Source: Rhynochetos jubatus (Eukaryota > Chordata > Aves > Eurypygiformes > Rhynochetidae). From it: a DNA stretch of 64,000 nucleotides. Positions 39,201-54,200 of this stretch are shown one piece after another; position 1 is the first letter of the stretch, and the number at the start of each line of letters is the position of its first letter. The position numbers were made by a program, and so were the translations under genes. The notes under the pieces are model-generated. The model did no database searches and had not been told where the DNA came from. It was given only the letters and a program-made list of their open reading frames with translations. Location: NCBI GenBank assembly GCA_027574665.1, contig CM050654.1, positions 36,723,722-36,787,721 on the forward strand. The letters run 5' to 3'.

Positions 39201-42200
39201 TCTGCTCCGGAAACGCTTTTGTAAATCCTAAAGACTGGTTAAAGAGCTGATGGGTCCCAATGCATGTGAGGAGCAGCCGGTTACTTCACGTCCTAAAGCA
39301 GAGCTGGGCTTCTGCGGGGAAAACTGGAAACGTCCGTACCCAGCCAAAGCAGACCTCAGCTCTTCCTGGGAGAGTCCTGGCCTAAGGCTATTGAACCACA
39401 CAGTCAAGCCCCAGCTCAGCTCTGGCTATGGCTCATCCTCTGGTCCTCGAGGATCCTAACTCCCTTATACTGATAGCTAGAGAGCTGGCTCGTGCAGTTC
39501 AGGACCTGGATGTGTACGATTGAAAAGCTGGAGATACTGTTTTGTGAACCTGTGGCAGCTAAGCAGCTGGGAAAGTCTTAAAAATTGTACCGTAAGGAAG
39601 CCTGGTTTTTCTCAGTCCTTCTCTATCATTTGAATGGCTTTCCAGGGACTTAAGAGTCTTCTGAATCTCATCCCAAAGCAGGAACGTCAGTGAAACAAAA
39701 GTACTTTCCCTCCAAGTTATTCCGAGCGCGTGGTTCGTTTTACTGCAGCCCCAGCCCTGATCTGAGTTTTGCTGCAGCAACCACCAAGCGTGGAGCTAGA
39801 CGTCAAACATCTGTGATGGAGGGACCTTGGCACCAGTCCTGCAGCCTTGGCCTTTGTGTGGTTCCAACAGCAGAACAACCAGCATTTCAGCTTCTTCACT
39901 GAGTTCCAGTTGGTTATAAATACTGCTTGATGATGGTATTAACAGAGAAGATGTTAATTGTGTACTCGTCTACAGGTGGTACTTCCCAGATGAATACAGT
40001 GAGGGTTTCCTGCCCGAAGGGTCATAGTCTGCAGTACCTTTGAAATCATCGTGAGTTTCTCACAGCCATTTGTGAGAATAGGATGAAGCCTCAAATTAGA
40101 CAGGAAACACCAAAGGATGACAGTAAGTGAGCCATGGGAATTGGCTGTAGGAAATACTGATCCGTCTTCTCTTTGCCGAATAAGCAGTTGCCCACTATTT
40201 GATAAAGCTAAAATCTAGGACGTAGATGCGCAGTTCTCCGAAATGATTCAGTTGTGCGCGCCGTTACTGGCTCCGCTCACAATAGTACTCTGCTTTCCTG
40301 GCTTTTCTTGGAGAGCGTGTGAAGGGCCTGCTGAAGTACCCTAAACGACTTCAAAGAGAAACATAATTTAAATATCATTCAGATCAAAACCTAGTGTCGC
40401 TGGATTTATGATTTCATTTGTTTCTGAACTCAAGCATTGTTGCTAACATTTTTATTCTGTCCATCTCTTCCGGTAACGGCTTGCTGTGATATATTTTAAT
40501 GGATGGTACCTTTCTCTTGCTCCGGTTTTATTTTATGGAACAATGCATTTAAGCATGAAGTGGTGCGGCTGCGTATGTGGCACTGACAGCTAATACGGTT
40601 CTGGTACACAGCAGCCAAAGGCGAATATATTGATTTTTATAAATGATGATGAGTAAAGTAGATCTCTCTTTCCTGCCTGCACTGAGCCTACGGAGATGTG
40701 TAACTGATATTTGCCTGTTGCAGCTGTAGTTCTGGGCAGCATCTGTTCAGGATGCTGGCTAGGGCTTTAGGCTGACATTGGGTTATATATTACAGTTCCT
40801 CATATCAGTTGCTGTACTGCTATGAAAAGATGTATAGTCCTGCGTTAATGGATGATGCTCCCACGGCCTGAATCAAAGTTACTGCAAAGATGTTTGGTGC
40901 AGATAATCCCCAGAAAATTCTATTTATTTCCTTTGTTAAGGCAAATGAATACATGAGGATGCTGCATTTTTCTACTTAAACGTTTTCCAATCCCGTATGA
41001 TTTCTTCCAAGTTGTCTAACAGGAGTGCTAAGTAGTATAAGAACACCTAAACCCATGCTTTGCCACTTGTCAAGCTGACTTCATCAGATAAACTACGGGA
41101 CTTACTGAGTTACCCAGTGCTGAACACGCTGCCGTGCCTGGCTCAGTCCTCAGAGCCCAGAAGAGACCGTAGCGGGTTGCAGAGATGTGCACCCCAATAC
41201 CCCACTGAACCATGGGATAGAAACGAGGGGGACAAGGATGTGCAGCACTGGAAGATGTTCTGGTTACATTTTTCACTGATTCATCACCAGTTTGAGAAAT
41301 GATGAAGAGACTTCCCTGACCTTCTCTTGCTACTCAATAAGCTCCGGTGTGATGGTGCAGGGAGGTGTTGCTGGAAGAGGGGCCACTGAAAACTCTCCCA
41401 GTGCTGTGGATGCCCCTGTGCCTGCTGGTGGGACTGGCAGTGGAAGAAGATGGAAAGCCTCATTTGTCACCCTTTGCTTGTGACTTGACCTAACCTGACA
41501 TCCAGGGCTGTACTTAAGTAACTTCATCCCTGCGCTGGTCTTGCAGTTGCTTGATGGGGGTTGTGGTTTATATGCTTCGCTCATGCTCGTCAAACAGATA
41601 ACGACGTGTCAATAATTTTGAGTGGGGTGAACTCCAGCAGGAATTCTAGTCATCTTGTTTTCAGCCTCAACGCATCATTTTGTGAGCATAAAATGCAACA
41701 AACAGCAAGATTGTTTTAGGGTAAAAAAAATAAAATCTTATTCTTCTGATTTGAAAATATGATCCTATGTTTCTAAGATGGAATTTTAGCCGCTGATGCA
41801 AAACAGGATTTTAAGTAACCAGCATTAACAAGAGTATCCTCTTTTTTCCTCCTTTCAAAATGAATGACATATTTGAGGATGTGAAGAAATACTTATTTTC
41901 AATTTTCAGCACCCTTTCTCTCTTAATTTTCAGTCATTTAACACTGCAGAACAGAGGAAACAGAGATGTGGCCAATTCATAGGGAAATTAAAGAAACCAT
42001 TAGGATTTCTTTGACTCTTCCAGTTTGTATTGGGAAAAAAATAATTTCTGATGCAGTGAGATGCTGTTCTCCATAGGCAGCAAAAGACAAGATATTTTAA
42101 AAGTAAAGATGTGGAGTTTTATGGCTACTTGAGTGGTAACCGGGCACCTAGATAATGTTTATGGAGTGATAAAAAAAATCAGAGTTTTAAGAAATTACCT

Positions 42201-45200
42201 GCAGTGACCGTACAAAGGAAGGTTTCAATGAAATTTCTTTCTTCAATGATTTATTCACAGTATAAAAAGAAAGTCATAGACTATATGAGTCAAGCACCAG
42301 CTGACTGTTGTGAATGCAATGAGTTTAAATGGTTTGGATAACCAACTGTAGGAAAACAAAATGCAAATAAATACAGAACGGTTGTTGATTCCTCTTAAAA
42401 GGAAAACCATGTCTCCTGTTCAGTGATCTTCCCATTTACATTCGCTAGAAAGATATTAAACAGAGCGTATGAAAGGAAATTATTTCTTTAATTAAAATAG
42501 CTTGTTGAACGCTTCAGACTTTTGAGTCCCTCCTAATGAAATCAGATCTTGTAAGCTGAGGAGATCTCCTTTTCTGTAGCTGCCGTTCTGGGAGCTGGTG
42601 CCTGGCGGGGCCACAGAGCTCCCTGGCCCGGGTGAGCCACCTTCCCCAGGGCATCCCAAAAACCCTGCAGCCACAGCCTTCCCATGGTTTCCCAGAGAGC
42701 CTTTTCCATTGCTTACCAGTCCTCAGCATTCAGAACTAAGAAAAATCCAGCAAATTTGGTCCATTGCTGGAGAGGAAGCAACCCCTGATGTGGGCCTGTT
42801 GGGCAGGGGAGGGCTGCCGTGGGCTTTGCTGGCAGCGGGCTGGGGATTTCTCTTCACTTGCTCGGACTCCCGGTGAACCGCAGGAGTTTTTTACCTTTCC
42901 TTTCCTCTCAGCTGGTAGGATTTTTTTCCGCCTCCTAATGCATCTGATTCCGTGATGGCTGAATGCACAGTCATGTGGATAAGAGCTTTTATCATCACTT
43001 CTCTTACCAACTCCCCAGGTCCAGGGGATTAGAATTGGAAAAGGAAGGAGTGTTAAAATTGGTTTAAATGGGTTTAAAAATGGAATTCAATGGGTCAGAG
43101 CAAGGGAACAGCATTGTAAAGGTAAGAGAGCTTACTAAGGAATCTGTCAGTAGCTTTTTCAGGTGTGTCTGCTTTCAATCCTTATTTGCTAAAACGTTTT
43201 TGGAAACCCTGCTCCATAGACAGTCACACTGGCCGTTATCAGAGATGTACCTTAAACCCCGCTGCGGTGCCGTTAATTTAAAAAGTACGTGCATAAATAG
43301 CTGGGAGAAGGCTCTGGCTGAATATTGCAGCCTCCCCACTTCGCAGGGGTGTTTGCTACCCCCTCCCCGGACTCCCCTCTGCTCACCATTGCAGCCAACG
43401 ACTGCGGTACGAGTGGGAGAGCTCCACCGCAACACGTTATCCCTTTCCTTTTCGGTGGGTTACCAGTTACCGCTTGCATCTGTCTTGTCGCATGTGTGCG
43501 CCCTTGTTACCCAGACCTTTCATTTTTTAACTGCCTCTCAGACCCCTGCCTATTGAAAGTCAAGGCAGGAATCTTATCCGCTGCACAGTCTTCTGCATCC
43601 CGTTGCATAAAGGCTGCTTTTTCCCCACCACTTTTCTTTTTAATTGGAGGCAGGATTCTAATTGAAACATTTTGAGTGAAAACATTCCTGGACATAAATG
43701 GACAGCAAAGGAGACAGAAATGGAATTGCTCTAACTTTAATGAATATATTCAGTTTTATTATTTCAAAAGTAGTAACATAATTGCTTTTTCCATTCAGTG
43801 GCTGAAGAAGTTTTCACCAATAATAAATAGGATTTTAATGGAAATGGCAGAAGTGGTTATGGATGGTAATAGCCACTAGAGTGTTTGCAGTTTTCAAATT
43901 AGATGCACATAATTGGTCATAAAAAGAAAAATTCATTTGTTAAAAATCTCTGGAAACATACTGAATGTGTAACATTAGAAATGATGCTGCCATGGGAATT
44001 ATTTTCTTGTCATATTTAATAATCAGGATTTAGTCAAGTATTTAAATGTGTTGCATAAACAAATAATAGATTTGGAAAACATACAAAACTGTGTTTAAAA
44101 ACTGTGTTTGAAAATATCAGTGTCTGCATCGCTTAGACTTAGCATTTGCATCCATATCATCCAAATAGTCTTCCCAATTAATTGCTATTTTAGCAGATTT
44201 TAGTGGTGGAAAATGAGCTAGGAATACTGATAGTTCACAAAACCTGCCTTTCTTTCTTTCTCTGCATCTCCTTCACCGTGTCCTGTCTTCTCCCCTCGCC
44301 TAGGCCAGATGGTGCGTGGGCGCTCGGTGGTCCTGCGGGCGGCGGGTGAGGGCAGACCCTGCCCGGAGCAGCTCACCCAGCACAGGAGCTGCCCGGTGAA
44401 GCCATGCTACAGCTGGCGGCTGGGCCCGTGGTCTCCCTGCAAAGTCCAGGTACGGCTTCCTCCAGCACTCCCCGGGGGCTCCCGCGGCCGGGGTGAACAA
44501 CAAAAATCATCGTTATAGGGCGGAATTCATGGAGGCCGCCGTTCGCGGGTCGGAGGTGTCTCTGTGGCCGTTGAAGGCGCTGGTAAGATCCGTAGGAAGT
44601 TCAGGAGCGGTAAACCTCTGCACCTCATCTTCCAGCCATCAGCAGCGATTTATAGCAATACGGGTTCAAGTACCGCGAGCTTATAGAGGTATTAAAGGAG
44701 ATTTATGGAGTAAATGTGCTTGAGTGGGCACAGTCACGGCGACCTATAATTTAATTATATAAAAAAGAAAAGAGATACTCTAGATTTCAAGAGAGCTTAG
44801 CCTTTTTATCTTTTTTCTTTCCTTCCCCCCCCCCCCCTTTTTTTTTTTTTTTTAAATACTGTATAACAGGTCTTTCCCCACAAGGTGTTTGGTACAACAG
44901 GGTGAGTTATTGTATGAAGTGCTGGTTTCTACTTGCTCCTTAGCCTGGCTATCTTTTTAATGATCTAAAAATGGCTGGATTCAGTTGCAGTGTGCTGTAC
45001 CTCTGCTCGGCCCCGGAGCCGTCAGTTTTTCACTGCCACTGACTCGCATCAGGCTTGAATTGACTTTTTCTTCCCCTCTATGCTTTTTCTTCTCTCCTTA
45101 TCTGTTAGATCACATTTCCAATATTAAAACCTATTAGTCGGTAACAGTTTAAGGAGAAGTGCATCTTTCACAGGGAGGTTTCTCAGGCTCACTCGGGCTG

Positions 45201-48200
45201 CCTAAAGCCGGCTTTGCTGAGATGGCGGTAGGAGAAGTGTGGTTGGGGTGAAGGAGAGCCCTGTTGGTCCCAGGGGACAGGACCTGTGTGTGGATCTGTG
45301 GCTGACTCTCCACATTATACCACGTAGGAGATTGAAGCCAATAATCCACGTATAGACACTTCCCTTGAGTTTTGTGCTCTGCCGTGCTGCGAGTGCCTTG
45401 AATACCTACCTGGTTTCTAGATGTGGTAAATGGACATGTAGCAAATACAGTGGGTAGCAGAACAGATACCCAGAATTTTCCCAGGTTTTTCCAAATGAAA
45501 TCTGGAGGGTGACAGTCTTTGGACAGTCCAAGATCAGAGAAACAGAAATATATTTATATTTTATGTAATGAACAACAACTCATTGCAACTAGGGATGTGA
45601 ATATGTTCCTTGTATGTACTGCACTCAGTATTTATTTAGGTGTAGCATAAATAAAATGATAACATCAAGTGGTGCTTAATCCAGCTAACGTAAGCAAAGT
45701 CTGTTAAACATTAGGGAAGAGACCTTCAATGGTAGGCGCTAACGTAGCTGATAAAAGAATTAGTAGGGAAGCTGAATTAACACCCTGGCATACTCCAGAT
45801 AAATAATACATTGAGCAGATTGTGCACATCCAGAACCCAGCTAAATTTCAGCTCAGTAATCACAGCCTTCCCTAACCCAGATACCATCCCGCGCTTTCAG
45901 TGAGATAGAGCCTGCTCCTCTCATTAAATTACTGTGATGTAGCTTCTCTACCCTTCGCTTTGTTTTGGAGAGGAGCCATTTTATTCATGTTCAGTTCTCT
46001 TTAATGAGGTGCTTAGGAATTAAATGTAGTTCATAAATACAGGATGATTTATTCCTGTGCTTTACTGGAAAAGAAGCTTAAGCTTACTTTCTAAAGAAAG
46101 CTTCCAGAACTCCTGTTTTCAAGGATGCTTTGTTAACTAAGGTAAATGCATCCTATGGTAAGACCAAAATGCGTATTGTGGAAGTGTCTTCCTGTAATAA
46201 TATAAACAGGACATTTAATTATAAGGCTAAAATATTTCTCCCTTGTACTATGAGATAACTGAGACTGCATTTCTTAATTGTGGAAGGACTATTTTATGCT
46301 AAATTGACTTCATGTGAATAATTAGAGGCGTCTGCATGTTTAGGAATAAAGCCCGCTAAGTGTTCCGTATTGCTGATTTTCACAGTATGGAAATCAGTGC
46401 GTTGCTCTCTAGGTAATTACACACGTCACAGGCACACCTCGGGTGGGTGTGGGGCCTTTCTGCTGTGGTCAGAGGGATGCAGAACTTGGGAAATGGTCAA
46501 TGTAACTGATCATAAAGGGTCACATTACGTTAATCATTTTACTATTGGCTCTGAAGTGGTTTACCCCAATTAGTTTAAAAAAAAAAAACCCACAGTGTCT
46601 GACACTGTTCATAATTTTTCCATTAAAGGAATATAAGTGAAGTAGCTGGATATTATCAAGCACTAGCTTCCTAACATTCGTAAGAAGACTAAAAGACTAA
46701 GACCCCTTCCTTGCCAAAGTCTTTTAAAAGCAGCCCCTTAAATGTGATCGCGCAACACTTCCTCGTTAAACAAAAATTTTACCTGATCAAATGCTCGTTA
46801 ACCTGTGAAAGCTCATTAACCAGTCAACTCTACCTCAGATGGTTGGGAACACACATGAACCCCAGTAAAAGCTGAAAAGGGAAAACTTCTCTGAAAGGCA
46901 TGTCTGGGCAAAGCTTCTCAAGGGCTGTTACCTCTTGTCCATAGCCTAGTGTGTTACGTGGGGAAAGCATCGGAGGGGGATGTGAGAGGAGGTTTGGGCG
47001 GTTGCTGCCTTACGTTAGCATGTTGGTCAGTTCAAAAGACACCTGGCTGACAAAACACGGTCCTGGCGTAAATCTTCTCCTTATTCTATGGGGGTGAGGG
47101 GGTGAGAGGCAAAGGCTCAAGTGCAGGCGCACCTGGAGGGACCCATACCCCAGGCTGGATTTAGGGGTCCCAGGATGGGTTCTGCAACCTCCACAGGGTC
47201 AGCCTAGACATTTTTGCAGCCAGATGGAGGGAATCTCCTCTGGAAGTCAAATCCCTGCACATTTCCTGCCAGGATAGTGTGACTCAAGGCTAATCCTGGT
47301 CCTTGACAAACCTCAGGTGGTCGCATCGTCTAAGGAATAGCATTTACAGTACAGATTTGATTCCCTGACTTATTGAATATGTGATCATCTCCTTGGCAGT
47401 TCTCTGCTTAGCAGCTATTCCCTGCATCCTCAGTGTGCAGTGTGCAGCAAACTTCCACTGATTCCACAACTATTAATTAGACCCTCAAATGTATAATTTT
47501 GGGGACATGAATAATTTTGAAGATGATAAGGAAGTTAATGCAGTGCTCCTGCATTGCTTATGAACTTAGCAAACATACCAGAAACCATCTTCCTTTATAA
47601 ATGACAGGATGGCATTTTATCTTTTAAGGGTGTTCCGTTGATTGTAAAAACACACAGCTGGTCTTGAAAGAAAGCAAGCAAATGGAAGCCACTGTTAAAA
47701 GCAAACCTTTATCTTTGGAATTGTTTGAGAGTCCATGGTTTCTATTTATTTTTTAGTCTAAACATTGGAAAATATGAATGTATTTCCAGTATTGCATGAT
47801 AGAAAATGAAGAATGTTCTGTGTGGAGTTCTGTAGCAGAGACTGCTGTACAAAAAATGTATTGTTTTCACCTATTGTTTATATTTATGTCTTGGTATTCA
47901 CAGAACTATTTATATATTGATATGCATATGAATACTTACATATTGTTTATACAGGAATCCCTATCTTTTTAAAAACTTTTTTTGTCCTTTCCAGTAATCT
48001 TTAGTCATTCCTTGAGCCATTTTGAGCTGGAAATACACTGCAGTTTGATTAGTGCCCATTTACCCTGAGAATTTTCTCCACATTGTCTTCTGTTTCCACC
48101 AGCCATCTCTGAGAGCTCCTACCCAATTGACAGCTGCCTGAGTTATTCACACACCGTTAATCTCAGACCGCAATAAAGGTTTTGGTGGTGTAACAGTAAC

Positions 48201-51200
48201 TTGGAACAGTAAGTTACATACTGACTGAAGTGAAACACGGTGTTAAAAACTTGAAATTTGGCTGCATATACTAAATCTCCGCTAATACTTCTCTTGGATG
48301 CCTTTGATTAGCAGCTGCTCTAAGCTCTAAGTATAGCTAGTTATGTTCTTATTTCCACTTCATCGTGGCTCTGCAGCAGAAGGGATGGCAAGAATGAAAA
48401 AGCTACCAGGTGTGTGCAGGAGAGCCATCCCTGAGATTCCTGCTAGCAAACAGAAATGCACTTAGCAGGGGCCATTCTGTTCTGCAGATGAAGACCATTG
48501 TTTTAAGAGAATTCACTGCCAAGTGATCCAAAGGAGCACTTCCCTTGGTTATATAAAAACTATTATTTCATTCTTTTTCTCAAGTTTTATTTCCTGAATT
48601 TTGTAAAGTGCCATTTCCGCGAGGCTCGAGGCGCACGTTCGTGAAGCATCATGCAGGTGTAAGGTGTGCACCTCAAACATCATTGCAGCTCTGCTTTGCA
48701 GATGAGAATGGAACATTGCCAGCCTCTAGAAGTAGCCCCAGTCTACAAGGCTCTACAAGGCTCTAGAAGGCTTCAGTCCTATGGCATCCTCATTCCTTGA
48801 TCATCGCTTAAGCTGAACAATATTGATTTTCCCGTAAAGGAAGTTTCTTCAGCAAGTAGTTTGATATATGGCTGGGTATTTCAAAACTGGGCTGATGAGC
48901 GTGGAGTGGCTCAGATGGAGCCTCCTACTGCTTGTTCAAACGGGGTTCAGTGCTAACAGGCTGTGCCTGACTTCGGTAGAGCATGTGACACAAGTTGGTG
49001 CTCTCTGTCTCCTTCAGAACCAATAGCTCCCTTTAAGAAATAACACAAAGATCCTAGTGCACAATAACCCTTGCAGTCTCATTAAGTGTGTTGGAGGATT
49101 TTTGGTGTTGCAGGGTTTAAACCATGTAGTGCTTCTGTTGGGCTGTGTCATCCAAGGAGGTGCATGGAAATGTCCGTCCCTTACGGGCTGGCTCTGCTTT
49201 TGGCCTCTTTAGAGAAGCTGAAGATGTCTGTGTTCATGGAGCTGGCACTTCTTCAGAATCAGTAAATTCGCTAGCTCTAGTAAAAGGCGCTCAGGCTGAC
49301 CCCAAAGACAGTGTTCATCTCTCCTGGTACCCACCTCTTCCGCTTTGGTTATGACACACTTTGCTGTGTGGCTCTGCCTCTGAGCTTCTGTAAAGACATG
49401 TAAGAGGGGATCTCCATCTGTCTTCCCAAAACTGGGGATACTATTGCAGTCCAAAGACCAGATTTGTATCTTTGAAGTCTTTTTAGGTAGAATCGTGTTT
49501 CTTCTGTCATCTGCTAACACCAGTGATGTGTGTCTCTGTTCCATTCTGTCATTTCGTAGGGTGGACAGTGTGGAGATGGATTGCAAGTCCGCAACCTCAC
49601 GTGTGTCGTGCACGATGCCTCTGTTTCTGCTACATCCAAACCAGTAGAAAATGCATTATGTGGTGAGCTGCCGTTGAAAGGGAGTGCGCTGCAGTTACCG
49701 TGCTCTGTGCCTTGCCCAGGTAAAGACTGTGGAAAGTCCCAGTGCGTTTGTGCCTGTGATAGCTGTCTGAGATGGAGATGCTTCCATAGCTCTGAGTACT
49801 GTCAGCCGTTGCAGTAAGAATTTGTACTTCAGCAGATCAGGTAAATGCTCAGTCTGATGTTTCTTAGATCACCTGAAAAAGATTTCTTTTGTTTTTTTGA
49901 GAAAATAAGATCCCCCATGAAACAGGAAATCTGAATGTTGCATGCCACTGGGCATATTTCACTGTTAAAGCTGTTGTATGCTTAGGTTGCCCTTATCCTT
50001 CAAGACTGATTCCTTTTGAAAACCTGTGGTTTATTCTTTCAACCTGCAGGTGACTGCCACCTGACGGAGTGGTCAGAGTGGAGCTCCTGCGAGCTCACCT
50101 GCATCAACGGCAGGAGCTTCGAGGCGACAGGTCGCCAGTCCCGATCCAGGGCATTTGTCATTCAGTCTCCTGAGAACCAGGAGAGCTGCTCCGGACAAGC
50201 GATGGAAACGCGGCCTTGCTCAGGTAGTGTGGCCACAGCGCTGCTTCCTCCAGTGCGGTCTGGCTTTGTGGCAGGGTGAAGCCTAACTGGTATTGGTATT
50301 GCAGGAGGGAAGTGTTATAACTACCTGTGGAAAACCAGCCTCTGGCAAGACAACGTACGCATGGTGTGGTGCCAGCGCTCAGATGGAATAAATGTCACAG
50401 GTATATCCAAAAATTGCCATGCCCATCTATGAATGAAAAGTCTCCATCCAGGTTTTCCTTCCTCAGCATCAATTGCTTAGAGGGCAGTTGTACAGCCTGC
50501 CTGGCTTCTCCCCAGTTTCAGTCCAGATTTGTGTGGGAGCTCAGCAGCCTTGCTGTCAGGTCAACATCACACGTGTCGTTACGTGGCAGTATTTGGGTGA
50601 GTTACCCCTACTGTGGGGTTGGTCACGGGAAGAAAGGAGTGTACATGTACTGAAGAGGCTTCCTGGGTTGGCTTGCACAGCTGTTAGCGCAACCACCCTG
50701 TAACGGGGGAGAACAGAAGAGAGCATCGCACGCGTGGTAGAGAGCCCAGCTTCTGTACCTCTTCATCTGTTCAACACACAGGAATGTCACATTGCTCAAA
50801 CTGTGAGATTCCTGCTGTTGCCATGACCTACAAATTCTGCCCGCGCAGGATGAAACGGGAGATCCGTGGTCAGCGCTTTGAAGCTCCACGAGAGATTGGC
50901 AAAGGCAGTAGGGCTTGCGCGTCCATAGGATCTCTCTCAGTATGCGCAGGGTGAAGGAGGAGAGGGTAGAAATGAAAATGCAGATGTTCTTATCTAGTTC
51001 TGTTTATAATGACTAGTTAAGATAATAACAAAAGTTTTATGTACAAAGGTTGACAGGTAGTTAAGAACTCATTAACATGTTTTTATTCCTATGGAAGCAC
51101 AGGCTTCCCCAAGTGAGGATGGGCAAGGGCGTTATGTGGATTATGTCTTCTTATGTAGATAAGACATTAATGAGGACAGAAGATCTGCATCTAATTCCCC

Positions 51201-54200
51201 ATTCTGTCCCCAGCTTCCTATGTGGCCTGTGGCAAATTGCTTAAATCTGTATATCTCTGTTCCCCATTAACAAGATGGGTATGATAATAATTCCCTGCCT
51301 TGTTAAGGCAAATTAATTAATGCAATGCCTACAGATATTATGCTAATGTGCTCAATAGACTAGTATTTAACTATATAAAATAAGCAAGCAAGCACACTTC
51401 TTACACTCTGGTGTTCCAAATGAGAAGCGTTTTAAAACATACCCTTGAAGGGACTCAGTATTCTGTTTTACAGGAGGGTGTGCGCTTCAGACGAAGCCTG
51501 CAGAAGTTCGGCACTGCAGCCCAGCGTGCAGAAAGCCCTTCTCCTACTGCACACAGGTAATTGCTCGCTGCAGAATATGCTGGAGAAATTAACAGCGCAA
51601 AATCAAGTCAATTAGCTTCTGTATCTTAAATGCATTCCGGGACCTAGCAAATAGTTCAGTGTGTCCATGGTACCACCTCGAGGAAGTTGGGGGAATTTCA
51701 GTCTGAAAGGGAACCATCATTAACCTGCACAAACGAACGGTGGAGTATTTATGTGGTGTTACAAGTTCGGTTTTGTTCCGTGGAGGGGTTTTGGATCATC
51801 TTGCTTTAATTTCCATGAATTCTATTGTACTGTACTGTAGAAAACAGGCTTTTTAAAGGATCTGTAAAAGAGGAGATAAAAGCGTATGTCCTCTCCTGCT
51901 CCTTCACGGACACAGAAAGCCCTGTGAGTGTAGGGAAGCTGTAGCACTTGATCCCACCATCCCCATTCTACCTTCTAAAGGAAAACGTGGAAGCAACCTT
52001 TTTAGCTGAAATACTGAGCATCTGCAACACCTGCTGAATCTTTGAGCCACTGCCACTTCTCTGCCTCTGAGCAAACGTGAGCCCAGGCGTTACGAATGTC
52101 CCTTCCTGCAGTACTGAGCTACAGAGTAAGAGCTTCCCAAAATACCTTAGCTATGTCAGAACTGTGGTGGAGTATAAACCCCAAACCCTTGAAACAGCCA
52201 GTGACAGTTGGGGTTTACTTATTTATATTTTGAAAAAAGCCTCCACAGCTGTGAGTGTCAGATGGGGGTCTGGTGGGAGGAATTACTATTGCAAACTAGC
52301 TGATGGGCAATTGACTGTGGCTGAGAGGGTGGTCATGAGAGGGCTCCGAGCCTACAGGAACATAAAAATGATGGGTAAGCATGAATTTGTTAGCTATAAA
52401 AACCCTTGAGACTTCATCTTTTGTCCAGAAAAGCTCAGGATCATGCCTGTCAACAAATGCAGCAACAAAACTGATGTCAAGAGTTAAATTCTTATCACAG
52501 AGATTGTGAATCTGTCGCCTATTTAGATCTTAACCAAGGGTATCAGACCCTTGGACAGGCATTGTAATTACAAGAGAATTAGCAAAGAAAAACAGTCTAA
52601 AAAAGTTGTTTTAAAGTACTAGTAATCCAGAAAACGGAGCATCTGTTTAGAAAACCACAGTCTTCTAAGAAACCTCTTGAATAAGCTGCCCTGATCCAGG
52701 GCAGTGGATATTTGGCAAGCAAGCTTCATTTCAGATAGCTCTGTGAAATGCCAGAGTGTGAATACATTGGGCGGGTTTGGATCTGAAGTGGGAATGTTTC
52801 TTGTTCATATGTTCTAATGCCCAGCAGAGTCAGCAGGAAGATGGTTATTGACAGAAGGAGTTTGTATCAAGGCACAGATGCCTGTTAATAAGCCTGTTAG
52901 AGTGAAAATGTTTGTATGTTGAGCTGCTCTGTAATTACTGACTCTTTCAACCAATTCCCCAAATATATTTTGGCTTTTTGAACTGAAATGGGTTTGTGGG
53001 CGCCGGTTCCGGGCTTCTTTGGTTTGGTGGTGGGGAAGTCGCGTGTGCAGGATATGCCTTGCAGTTTCTTCACAGTTTGCCTACAATTTGCACTGTTCTG
53101 CAAGAGGATACTGTTTGGTTTAATACTGAATTCCCTTTCATTGCCTAGAGAGGAGTCTGCGGTTGTGAGCGAGGATATACAGAAATAATGAGATCAAATG
53201 GTTTGCTGGATTACTGCATGAAGGTACCAGGTTTAGAAGATAAGAAAGCTGATGTTAAGACCATTGCTGGAAAAAATAAACCTGTCAACTCAAAAATGCA
53301 TGACATTTTCAAAGGATGGTCTATTCAACCTTTTAATCCAGGTGAAAAACTTAAATATGAATGGAATAAATTGTCTTTACAACGTTTCTGTAGAAGAAAG
53401 GTACAAGCTTTGTAGATCATAACATCAGAGATTGTGTCTGGGAGCTGCAGAGCAGCCTCCCACTTCCTAACTCGCATGCCATCTTTCATTCCTTTGTGCC
53501 TGTACAGGGTAATCACAATCTCTTATGTTGAGAGATAGCGAAGACAGAACGAAGCAATAATATTTTGCAGAAGTATACTCATATGTGATTTGGGGGGATG
53601 CTTAGAACTATTATCTGATGATGTTTCTAAAAGTAATATGTTTGGACCAGGGAAGATATTGATCACTAGCGCTTCAGAAGATTCAGAGCAGAAAGTACTT
53701 AAGATTTCATTAAAGAAAACATAGGTTGTTTCTTGCCATATTTCAAAAGTGTGTGAAAAACCAGCAGGGTAGAAAGTGTAGAGTTTAGAGCTGTAAGTGT
53801 TGAAGTTGAGACTTTAAAAAACGCCCCACAAAAAGCAGGGAAGCTGCTGTGCCCACGCAGGGCATCCCCGGCGGATCTTTGACTTCCACACCATAAATTG
53901 CTTCCCAGTTGGAACAGCGTACTAGATGTGCCTAGACTGGTCCACAGGACTGGTGCTGAAGCTGTAATAGCCGATAACCATTTTGAATGTTATTTTGCAA
54001 GATTAATCTATTCAAAATAAAATTCTAAAGTGCACGTAGGACTTTAAAATGGGCGACAGAGGTGTCAGGCACATCAAGTTTTGCTGAAATGCGTTAGTTC
54101 AGCCTATATTCCAAAATACTGGCCTTCCCCCCTCTTCTGCTACCTGACACTGCATTTGTTTCCTATTAGTTTGTAATGAACACGAGAGTTTAGCAAACAT

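Noticed and set aside
49209..49613. 134-codon minus-strand frame overlapping exon 7
   Set aside because: The + strand exon is certain, and the minus frame crosses its splice acceptor without any support of its own.
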